From the NCBI GenBank assembly GCA_036985855.1, contig BTQL01000098.1:1-5512 (forward strand): a DNA stretch of 5,512 nucleotides. Reading direction: 5' to 3'. The translations under genes were made by a program, and so were the position numbers. The DNA comes from B3-G11 sp036985855 (lineage in GTDB: Bacteria > Actinomycetota > Acidimicrobiia > Spongiisociales > UBA5794). Of the stretch, positions 1-5,512 are shown piece after piece. Below the pieces are notes generated by a model. The model was not told the origin of the DNA. It worked only from the letters and a program-made list of their open reading frames with translations, and made no database searches. How positions within the stretch are numbered: position 1 is the stretch's first letter; each line of letters opens with the position of its first letter.

Positions 1-729
1 CCAGCCGTCGCTCCCGACGAACTCGACCGTCATCTCCGGGTGGTCGCGGAGCAACGGACCGATGCCGCTCACGAGATCGTGGACCCCTTTCTGCTCACTC
101 AGACGTCCGATCACGGCGAACTTCGGTGTTGGAGACGGGTCGCGGTTCACGACATCGATCGAAGGGACCGGCGGAGAGCCAACGACGATGCGCTCGGCGG
201 GTACGTCGTACCGTTCCTCGATCGTCACACGCATCGACTCGGTCTGGGAGATCACGAAGTCGGCAGCGGCAAGAGCCCCACGTTCGAGCACTCTCGTCAG
301 AGCGAAGTCAGGTCGGCTGACCCCTATAGCGTCGAGAATGTGATCGGCCGGAAGGTGATATCGAACACCGATCGGCGTCGACGCGAGCAACGTACCCGGT
401 CGGTGCGTCAACGTCCAGAATCCAAGGCCATCGAAGTCCTGGAACTCGACAGCGGTCACTGCATCCGAGTCGACAAGTTCGGCAAGAGCTCTGAACGCAG
501 CCTTGGAAGCTGCGAGGGGCCGGCCGTCGGTCGATATCGAATCGGCGTCAACAGGAACGACGACCACTCTGTCATCGTCGGCGTCGACGCGACCAGCTTC
601 CACGAGGAGGACGCTGACCCTGACACCGCTGGCTGTCAGGCGCTCCGCGATGCCTGCAACAACGGCACCCGCACCACCGGGGGTGGCGGGTTCGAACTCT
701 GTTGTCACGAAGACGATATGGTCGCTCAC
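1..729 (-). CDS. Glycosyltransferase family 4, N-terminal part (3' end cut by window edge)
   Basis: This is the first 243 codons of a GT-B glycosyltransferase; the reading frame is open to the left edge. It probably transfers a sugar from a nucleotide donor to a glycan or lipid-linked acceptor at the cytoplasmic membrane face. Residues 1-200 form the acceptor-side Rossmann domain. A strand VFVTTEF (6-12) leads into the glycine loop PGGAG (17-21), typical of GT4 N-termini. VEFQDF (94-99) and THRPG (108-112) follow, then the interdomain-type helix ERGALAAADFVISQ (149-162), which matches the usual GT4 pattern around 'AD.visqS'. GRLSEQKG (208-215) is the classic GT4 entry into the donor-binding domain. 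The donor-site E-x7-E motif would lie beyond the edge. The start is GTG, overlapping the upstream TGA as GTGA, with GGAG 6 nt upstream. Donor and acceptor cannot be told. It is the distal gene of the coupled operon as far as visible. Confidence 0.9.
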   Translation of the reverse strand, partial: MSDHIVFVTTEFEPATPGGAGAVVAGIAERLTASGVRVSVLLVEAGRVDADDDRVVVVPVDADSISTDGRPLAASKAAFRALAELVDSDAVTAVEFQDFDGLGFWTLTHRPGTLLASTPIGVRYHLPADHILDAIGVSRPDFALTRVLERGALAAADFVISQTESMRVTIEERYDVPAERIVVGSPPVPSIDVVNRDPSPTPKFAVIGRLSEQKGVHDLVSGIGPLLRDHPEMTVEFVGSDGW

Positions 730-1886
730 TCGACTCTCCGGAGCCTTTGGGCATCAAGCGCGCTGAACACTGGCGCAAGGCGTTTGGACCACGATGCACT
801 CTCCGTCGTCGTCGAGGCAAGGGAGAGCCACTCATCGTCCTCCCGTGAGGCAAGCGCTTCGCGGAGCTCGTCCCGGAAGGTCTCAGCGTCGGCGGCCGTT
901 CTCACCGCTGGCTCAGCAACACATGCAGGCAATTCGGTTGACACGACCGGCACACCCGCTGCGATGTACTCATACACCTTCAGGGGTGTGACACCCTCGG
1001 TCATTGGAGTCACGTCGAACCATACGGTGCCGACATCGAAGGCCTGCACATATCGCGGCATCGAGTCAGGCGGACGCTCTCCAAGGAAGTGGACATTCTC
1101 TAAGAGTCCCACCTCGTCAGCCTCGTCCTGGGCCCGGGCGTCCACGGGACCGACGATGACGAACTGCCATGATGGCTCCTCGCGTGCAACGGACTCGAGG
1201 AGATCGAACGCGAACCAAGAGGCGACGGCGCCGTGGTAGCCGATGATCGGACCACCGGACGGAAGATCATCCGGTCGAGGACCGTCCGCCCGAAAACGCT
1301 CCGGCTCGACTCCGTTCGCTACGAGCACGATGTCGTCCCGCTCGGCGAGATGTCGCTCCAGGAGCACCTCATTCGACACCGACACAACATCTGCAACCTC
1401 GATCAGCGAAAGGTGGTGATAGGCCGCTGTCCGCTCGGGTGGCAAACCGGCTTCATCCTCGTCATAGATGCTCAGGTCATCGAGGATGTCATAGAAGATC
1501 GCGGGCCTGTCGAAACGTTCCACCATCGCGTCAACAGGTGCGAAGTGAATGTACAGAATCGCATCGTTCGCCGGCACCTCGTTCAGGGAGGGCACGATCG
1601 ACACTCCATCGACCTCCCGAATCTCGGACTCTCTGGGATCAACGAAGAAGGTCGGATGTCCTGCCCGAGCGAACGCAGCCAGGATGAACTGGGGACGTTG
1701 ACGCATGATGTCCCACCTGGCCCACGTTGGCAGGTACACGACGGGCCGGAGGCTTCCCACCTCGTGGGAGACCGTTCGCGGCGTTCCTGCCGCCATACCA
1801 CGAAACGTCTGAGCTCCCGGCAACCGCTTGAGGACTCTGCGTACAGGGGCTGGCAACTTCGAGACCAAACGAAGAACGCTCGTCAC
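726..1886 (-). CDS. TuaH-like GT-B glycosyltransferase (GT4-type)
   Basis: A complete 386-residue GT-B enzyme resembling the TuaH-like family (B. subtilis TuaH acts in teichuronic acid synthesis). Family marks in order: WDIMRQRPQFIL (58-69), the W...QRPQ signature; FYDILDDLSIY (131-141); the linker VVSVSNEVLLE (167-177) and VANGVEPERF (189-198); GYHGAVASWFAFDLL (216-230) opening the donor domain; NVHFLGERPPDSMPRYV (264-280); and EGVTPLKVYEYIAAGVPVV (297-315). Glu306 in the last motif matches the conserved second Glu of the GT4 donor site. The first Glu is displaced (E-x8-E), as is common in this subgroup. The first 45 residues are basic and amphipathic and precede the conserved fold. The start is taken as GTG because its GTGA overlaps the stop of the GT2 gene; the ribosome site is weak (GGTGG). 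ATG at codon 31 (1796) is the alternative. The open frame extends 130 codons further upstream, but that part lies inside the GT2 gene and resembles nothing. The exact sugar is unknown. Confidence 0.9.
   Translation of the reverse strand: MTSVLRLVSKLPAPVRRVLKRLPGAQTFRGMAAGTPRTVSHEVGSLRPVVYLPTWARWDIMRQRPQFILAAFARAGHPTFFVDPRESEIREVDGVSIVPSLNEVPANDAILYIHFAPVDAMVERFDRPAIFYDILDDLSIYDEDEAGLPPERTAAYHHLSLIEVADVVSVSNEVLLERHLAERDDIVLVANGVEPERFRADGPRPDDLPSGGPIIGYHGAVASWFAFDLLESVAREEPSWQFVIVGPVDARAQDEADEVGLLENVHFLGERPPDSMPRYVQAFDVGTVWFDVTPMTEGVTPLKVYEYIAAGVPVVSTELPACVAEPAVRTAADAETFRDELREALASREDDEWLSLASTTTESASWSKRLAPVFSALDAQRLRRVE
736..739 (-). promoter_or_regulatory. Ribosome binding site of the last glycosyltransferase (GGAG)
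   Basis: GGAG, within GGAGAG on the coding strand, lies 6 nt before the GTG at 729, inside the last codons of the TuaH-like gene. With the GTGA overlap it fixes the start of the truncated GT4 gene, which has no nearby ATG start. Confidence 0.6.
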
Positions 1887-3628
1887 AATGGCCAACCACC
1901 GACCAGTGGCTCTGTCGCACGTTGTTTCCCGATCCGGTGTGCGAGATCGATGCGCCGGGTTGCTCCAGAAGACGCATGGACTCGATGTCGAACCAGAGGA
2001 CGCGGTATCAATCCAAAGGAACCGCCGTTCGCCACGATCTGTGACCACACGTGCCAATCCTCGCAATACAAGAACGCCAGATCCTGCGCAAACGTGATCC
2101 CATGTGACCGAACGGACATATCGACGAGAACGGCTGTGGATACGATCGGGTTCTCGCGCAGCCCAACACGTGCCGTAAAGGGCGGCTTCGCTTCTATGCC
2201 GTTGTATCCGCCGAAGAACTCGGTCCATGTCGCAACAGCGGTGACGCGGGTGTTCGCCCGAAGGCCATCCGCACACCTCTGGATGAACTCCCGATGAAGG
2301 AGATCGTCGCTATCGACGAGCACGAAGGCGTCGCCGCTCATGGAGGCGATCATTTCGTTGCGCGAGACACACACACCCCTGTTCGGTCCGCGCATCGTCC
2401 GAACAAGGCCACGATGCGACGTCTCGAGTTCGGAGAAGAGGTCGGTGACCAGCGGCTCGTGGGATCCATCGTCGAACAGCACCACCTCGTGCGGCGTCTG
2501 TGTCTGGTCGAGGACGGACGCCACACACTCCCGCAAGAATCGTATGTCGGAGTACACGGGAATGCCCACAGACACCCGGCGAGCCCGCGTGCTGTCCGTC
2601 GCGGTGCGCTCAGGGACGACGTCGGTCAGCGTCGGGGCCGCGTCGACGACATCCGGCGGTGTGCCAGTGCGGATGAGGTTCGCGAGTTGGTCTTCTGAAC
2701 TCCATACGACAGCTGCCGGCATCAGCGCTGCAGCAACGCTTCCTTCTGGTACCACCAACTTCGCGCCGCGCGCGTGCGCATCGACAACGGACTGTGAGGG
2801 AACGCCAAACGGGTCGCCCAGAATCACCGTCCCCCCGCCGGACGCGGGATCGTCTACACGTTCGATCCGGTCCGCCGTAGCGCCAGGGTACGAAATCGTT
2901 CCCCATGTTGTGCCGGCCCACACGAGGTCGTCGTCATCTGCATTGCTGACCAGCACAGACGAGGCCGGGTCGTTCACAAGCACCTCGACCACACCCCGCA
3001 TGATCTCGCGGGTGTGCGAGCGCCTGGACACGGGCTCGGGAACGGCAAGCGTGCTTCCATGACCGCCCGGTTCGATTTTCGTTGTCGGTGGACGCACACC
3101 AAGTCGCTCGACGTCGACCTTGAGCTCGCGCAGAAGCGAGATCGCCCTATCGGACATCGAGATGACTCGTCGCGAGAATCGGTACTGCACCAACTCCCAG
3201 TCGATGCTTGCGACGGATTCATCGTCAGACCCGACAGCTACACCGTACGAATCGAGCTCACCAAGCACGCGACTCGAACCAGCGAGTGTCCACACCTCTC
3301 GGGCGGAGTCGCTGGACTCCATGGCTTGTTCGAGGGCAAAGATGCCACCCTTGCCGTGGTAGTCGACGATGAGCAGGCGTTCCCGTGGTTCGGTCAACGA
3401 ATCGAGATGTCGCGCAACGCGCCATGATTCGATCAACATTCCAGGTGTCAGGACGAAACTGTTCGAGGTATCGAGGTGCTCCGTCGCGATCGAGTCGGGT
3501 AGACCGAGCCGCGGTACGGCGATGTGTTTGACGTCGAATCCGTCAGATTCGAGGGCATCAGCAGCCAACGCGACCAGATCTGTGACGCGTTGAGGTGTGC
3601 CGGAGTACCCGACGATCGTGATCTTCAT
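1883..3628 (-). CDS. Two-part glycosyltransferase: degenerate GT-B-like N-terminus plus GT2 (GT-A) domain
   Basis: A 581-residue protein. The C-terminal part (about 352-555) is a clear GT2 domain: VSVGIPVYSD (352-361), LFDDGS (384-389), NRGVCVSRNEMI (416-427), the metal-binding DxD in VLVDSDDLL (437-444, D439/D441), and EDWHVWSQI (523-531), where D524 is the probable catalytic base. HRVHASS (548-554) is a common late GT2 motif. Residues 1-345 are unlike GT2 and look like a reduced GT-B pair: KITIVGYSGTP at the start, VISMSDRAISLL (155-166) like a GT4 linker, and GDPFGVPSQSVVDAHARGAK (271-290) like the GT4 donor loop but without its E-x7-E glutamates. This half may therefore be inactive, or may bind acceptor or partner; that is inference. 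The start is ATG, 37 nt after rmlD, with no good Shine-Dalgarno. The stop overlaps the next gene's GTG. No membrane segment is evident, so it is likely cytosolic or membrane-peripheral. The GT2 call is secure; the N-terminal call is tentative. Confidence 0.88.
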   Translation of the reverse strand: MKITIVGYSGTPQRVTDLVALAADALESDGFDVKHIAVPRLGLPDSIATEHLDTSNSFVLTPGMLIESWRVARHLDSLTEPRERLLIVDYHGKGGIFALEQAMESSDSAREVWTLAGSSRVLGELDSYGVAVGSDDESVASIDWELVQYRFSRRVISMSDRAISLLRELKVDVERLGVRPPTTKIEPGGHGSTLAVPEPVSRRSHTREIMRGVVEVLVNDPASSVLVSNADDDDLVWAGTTWGTISYPGATADRIERVDDPASGGGTVILGDPFGVPSQSVVDAHARGAKLVVPEGSVAAALMPAAVVWSSEDQLANLIRTGTPPDVVDAAPTLTDVVPERTATDSTRARRVSVGIPVYSDIRFLRECVASVLDQTQTPHEVVLFDDGSHEPLVTDLFSELETSHRGLVRTMRGPNRGVCVSRNEMIASMSGDAFVLVDSDDLLHREFIQRCADGLRANTRVTAVATWTEFFGGYNGIEAKPPFTARVGLRENPIVSTAVLVDMSVRSHGITFAQDLAFLYCEDWHVWSQIVANGGSFGLIPRPLVRHRVHASSGATRRIDLAHRIGKQRATEPLVGGWPL

Positions 3629-3638
3629 AGGTGCGTGC

Positions 3639-3644
3639 AGGATA
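3639..3644 (-). promoter_or_regulatory. Possible -10 element (TATCCT) before the GT2 gene; weak
   Basis: The only intergenic gap in the operon (3629-3665, 37 nt) contains TATCCT on the coding strand, ending 10 nt before the ATG. This fits the TANNNT -10 pattern and would place a transcription start within a few bases of the ATG, giving a leaderless message. That would also explain why no Shine-Dalgarno is seen near this start. The best -35 candidate, ATGACG across the end of rmlD, sits 19 nt upstream and is poor. A six-base match in such a short gap can arise by chance, so this is only a suggestion; read-through from rmlD is the default. Confidence 0.2.
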
Positions 3645-3665
3645 TCGCATGTGCCCTCGGGGGCG

Positions 3666-4511
3666 TCATACCAGGTCGGTCCTCATCAGGTTCTCGACGG
3701 CCCGCTCGAGTCCCTCCCGGTACGGTGGAAGCGGATCGATGCCAAGGCCTTCCAGGCGGTCAGAATCCAGTACCGAGTTGTGTGGCCTTTGCGCAGGGGT
3801 CGGGTAGTCGGCGGTCGTACATGGTGAGATGTTCCCTGGGTCGAGTCCAGCGATTGTCACGGCTTCTTTTGCGAGCTCGTACCACGACGTCGTTCCCTGG
3901 TTCGTGAGGTGAAGGATGCCGTTCGCACCGGCATCGATCGATCGCTGGATGCCACGCGCGAGGTCATCGGCGAGCGTCGGCCTACCGATCTGATCGTCCA
4001 CAACCCGTATCGGGCGTTGACGCGCCAGGCGTAGCATCGTCGCCAGGAAGTTGGGATGGGTCCCCGAGAGCACCCATGAAGTGCGGATAACGAGGGCGGC
4101 CGGATTGGCAGCAAGGGCAAGGTGTTCTCCCTCGAGCTTCGATGCGCCATACACGTTGATTGGCTGTGTGGTACTCGATTCGACATACGGCCCCTTGGCG
4201 GTTCCGTCGAACACGTAGTCAGTTGAAAGGGTCACGAATCCTGAGCCAACCTCTGCTGTTGCTACAGCGAGCTTCTCGACAGCGCTGGCATTGATTCGAT
4301 ACGCAAGATCCTCGTTGGCTTCGGCATCGTCAACGGCCGTATAGGCGGCACAGTTGATCACCATGGTTGGCTGGAGGAACTCGATCGAGTTCAGGATCGC
4401 ATCGCCGTCTGTGAGATCGAGATCTGTACGCCGCAGGTAGGTTGCGTTGGGTCCTAACAACGTGCGCAACGCAGACCCGAGCTGGCCGCTGGCCCCGGTC
4501 ACGACGATCAC
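3666..4511 (-). CDS. rmlD: dTDP-4-dehydrorhamnose reductase
   Basis: This enzyme catalyses the last step of dTDP-L-rhamnose synthesis, NAD(P)H-dependent reduction of dTDP-4-dehydro-L-rhamnose in the cytosol. The 281-residue product is an extended short-chain dehydrogenase of normal to slightly short length. It shows the nucleotide-binding GASGQLG (6-12), VINCAAYTAVDDAE (51-64), STDYVFDG (96-103) with the catalytic Thr region, the catalytic pair Y121 and K125 in VYGASKLEGE, RTSWVLSG (143-150), QIGRPT (174-179) and RPHNSVLD (242-249), all RmlD hallmarks. The start is GTG, giving VIVVTGASG, the expected family N-terminus. GTGA overlaps the rmlA stop, and a strong GGAGGT lies 9 nt upstream. An in-frame ATG 43 codons upstream falls inside rmlA and is rejected. 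It is co-transcribed with rmlB and rmlA; the next gene follows after 37 nt. The rest of the fold and the gene neighbours leave little doubt. Confidence 0.96.
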   Translation of the reverse strand: MIVVTGASGQLGSALRTLLGPNATYLRRTDLDLTDGDAILNSIEFLQPTMVINCAAYTAVDDAEANEDLAYRINASAVEKLAVATAEVGSGFVTLSTDYVFDGTAKGPYVESSTTQPINVYGASKLEGEHLALAANPAALVIRTSWVLSGTHPNFLATMLRLARQRPIRVVDDQIGRPTLADDLARGIQRSIDAGANGILHLTNQGTTSWYELAKEAVTIAGLDPGNISPCTTADYPTPAQRPHNSVLDSDRLEGLGIDPLPPYREGLERAVENLMRTDLV

Positions 4512-5380
4512 AGGTCGCGCACCTCCGCTGCGACCCGTTCGAGGTATTCGCGGTAGCCCGAATTCGGCATGTTGTCTATCAACGAGAGCAGGTCCTCGAT
4601 CGTGATAGTCCCCCGCCGGACTGCGATCTCTTCGAGGCATGCGATCTTCATTCCCTGCCGATGCTCGATCGTCGCGATGAAGTTCGCCGCTTCGAGCAGG
4701 CTTTCATGTGTTCCGCTGTCGAGCCATGCGATTCCGCGTCCGAGACGGGTTGCTGTGAGGTCGCCCCTGTTCATGTAGGCGATGTTGACGTCCGTGATCT
4801 CGAGCTCGCCGCGAGCGGATGGTGCGAGGTTGCGCGATATGTCGACCACGTCGTTGTCATACAGGTAGAACCCTGGCACGGCGAGGTTCGACCGTGGTTG
4901 AGCTGGCTTCTCGACGAGGTCCAGCACACGGCCCTCGCGATCCATCTCGACCACCCCGTAGCGTTCAGGGTCTCGAACCGGATACCCGAAGATCCGTGCT
5001 CCAGACGTGAACGAGGCAACGATCTCGTCGAGGTGCATGTTGCCGTGGAAGATGTTGTCACCGAGGATCAGCGCCACCAATTCATCGCCGATGAAATCGG
5101 CGCCGATGATGAACGCCTGGGCGATCCCGTTCGGCTCTTCCTGGACCTTGTACTCGATCGTCATGCCCCACTGTGACCCATCACCGAGTAGTGCGGAGAA
5201 TCTCGGCACGTCGTTCGGCGTTGATATGAGCAGGACCTCGGTGATCCCAGCTTCGAGCAGTGTCGCAAGTGGGTAGTAGATCATCGGTTTGTCGTACACG
5301 GGCTGCAGCTGCTTGGAGGCGACCATCGTCATGGGATGGAGTCTGCTCCCTGCACCGCCAGCGAGAACGATCCCCCTCAT
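4508..5380 (-). CDS. rmlA: Glucose-1-phosphate thymidylyltransferase
   Basis: This enzyme joins dTTP and glucose-1-phosphate to make dTDP-glucose and pyrophosphate, the entry and usual feedback-controlled step of dTDP-rhamnose synthesis. The product is 290 residues, the standard family length. Motifs in order: the pyrophosphorylase signature GGAGSRLHPMT (8-18), then SKQLQPVYDKPMIYYPL (22-38), LGDNIFHG (106-113; D108 a metal ligand), EKP (157-159), GFYLYD (170-175), GELEITDVN (191-199) and WLDSGTH (219-225; D221 the second metal ligand). The usual GTRL is GSRL here, a common variant. The start is ATG at 5380, because MRGIVLAGG is the conserved N-terminus and GAAGG lies 7 nt upstream. An in-frame ATG eight codons earlier lies inside rmlB and is unlikely. 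It overlaps rmlB (ATGA) and rmlD (GTGA) by 4 nt each. No key residue is missing. Confidence 0.97.
   Translation of the reverse strand: MRGIVLAGGAGSRLHPMTMVASKQLQPVYDKPMIYYPLATLLEAGITEVLLISTPNDVPRFSALLGDGSQWGMTIEYKVQEEPNGIAQAFIIGADFIGDELVALILGDNIFHGNMHLDEIVASFTSGARIFGYPVRDPERYGVVEMDREGRVLDLVEKPAQPRSNLAVPGFYLYDNDVVDISRNLAPSARGELEITDVNIAYMNRGDLTATRLGRGIAWLDSGTHESLLEAANFIATIEHRQGMKIACLEEIAVRRGTITIEDLLSLIDNMPNSGYREYLERVAAEVRDL
4521..4526 (-). promoter_or_regulatory. Ribosome binding site of rmlD (GGAGGT)
   Basis: The coding-strand GGAGGT lies inside the end of rmlA, 9 nt before the rmlD GTG. It is the strongest Shine-Dalgarno in the window. It decides the GTG start over the upstream in-frame ATG and supports translational coupling of rmlA and rmlD. 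Confidence 0.75.
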
Positions 5381-5512
5381 GATCCCGCCTTCAGTGGTCG
5401 CCACCAGTCCTCACGGGACCGGTACCACTCAACCGTGTCGAAGAGCCTGTCCTCGAATCGGTGGCTTGGCGACCAACCGAGGGCCCGGATCTTCGATGAG
5501 TCAACGGCATAT
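5377..5512 (-). CDS. rmlB: dTDP-glucose 4,6-dehydratase, C-terminal 44 residues (5' end cut by window edge)
   Basis: RmlB converts dTDP-glucose to dTDP-4-dehydro-6-deoxyglucose with a bound NAD+, the second step of dTDP-rhamnose synthesis. Only the tail is present. It starts in YAVDSSKIRALGWSP and continues with RFEDRLFDTVEWYR and DWWRPL. This is the typical end of RmlB: the substrate-side helix with SSKI and LGW, then the Glu-Trp-Tyr helix and a Trp-Trp pair near the terminus. The catalytic Tyr-Lys and the glycine-rich NAD loop lie outside the window. The stop TGA overlaps the rmlA ATG as ATGA. Another extended short-chain dehydratase or epimerase could share part of this tail, but the position directly before rmlA and the strong motif match make RmlB the clear choice. 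Confidence 0.9.
   Translation of the reverse strand, partial: YAVDSSKIRALGWSPSHRFEDRLFDTVEWYRSREDWWRPLKAGS

Noticed and set aside
40..1239. 399-codon plus-strand open frame
   Set aside because: It is antisense to two glycosyltransferase genes with strong motifs. Its product is rich in Arg, Ser and Thr with no recognisable domain, as expected of a shadow frame in G+C-rich coding DNA.
1887..2276. 130-codon N-terminal extension of the TuaH-like gene to an upstream ATG
   Set aside because: The segment lies wholly inside the GT2 gene in another frame, is Arg/Ser/Cys-rich and unlike any glycosyltransferase. The GTG overlapping the GT2 stop is the sensible start.
1233..2297. 354-codon plus-strand open frame
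   Set aside because: It is antisense to the TuaH-like and GT2 genes, with no family motif and low-complexity Arg-rich stretches.
3653..3664. Small inverted repeat GCCC-CCGA-GGGC in the rmlD-GT2 gap, considered as a terminator
   Set aside because: The stem is only 4 bp and no T-rich tract follows. A terminator here would also cut a same-strand gene cluster. It is likely chance.
3929..3945. Tandem ATCGATCGATCG stretch considered as a repeat or binding site
   Set aside because: It lies inside rmlD and encodes ordinary residues (around QRSIDAG). It is too short to be a meaningful repeat.
4442..5176. 244-codon plus-strand open frame
   Set aside because: It is antisense to rmlA and the start of rmlD, both of which are certain; the protein shows no motif.

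Overview
The window is one block of six genes, all on the minus strand and transcribed from high to low coordinates. It belongs to a cell-surface polysaccharide or glycoconjugate locus. DNA is G+C-rich, codons favour G/C at the third position, and three of the five start codons in the window are GTG. These features, with the protein style, suggest a high-GC bacterium, most likely an actinomycete relative (Actinomycetota, perhaps an Acidimicrobiia-like lineage). No RNA gene or phylogenetic marker is present, so this is inference only.

Right part (3666-5512): the nucleotide-sugar module. The last 44 codons of rmlB (dTDP-glucose 4,6-dehydratase) run into complete rmlA (glucose-1-phosphate thymidylyltransferase), which runs into complete rmlD (dTDP-4-dehydrorhamnose reductase). 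Together they supply three of the four steps to dTDP-L-rhamnose. The epimerase gene rmlC is not in the window.

Left part (1-3628): three consecutive glycosyltransferase genes. The first (581 aa) has a C-terminal GT-A (GT2) domain behind about 350 residues that look like a degenerate GT-B (GT4-like) unit. The second (386 aa) is a TuaH-like GT-B enzyme. The third is a GT4 enzyme truncated by the left window edge; only its first 243 codons are present, and it starts at GTG.

Four of the five gene junctions are 4-nt stop/start overlaps (ATGA once, GTGA three times), which points to one translationally coupled operon. The only gap is 37 nt, between rmlD and the GT2 gene; it is also where a recognisable ribosome binding site is missing. 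The simplest reading is that the rml genes make dTDP-rhamnose and the three transferases build a rhamnose-containing glycan. No polymerase, flippase, ABC exporter or initiating phosphoglycosyltransferase is seen, so the locus must continue beyond one or both edges. No mobile element, CRISPR array, tRNA, rRNA or convincing terminator was seen.
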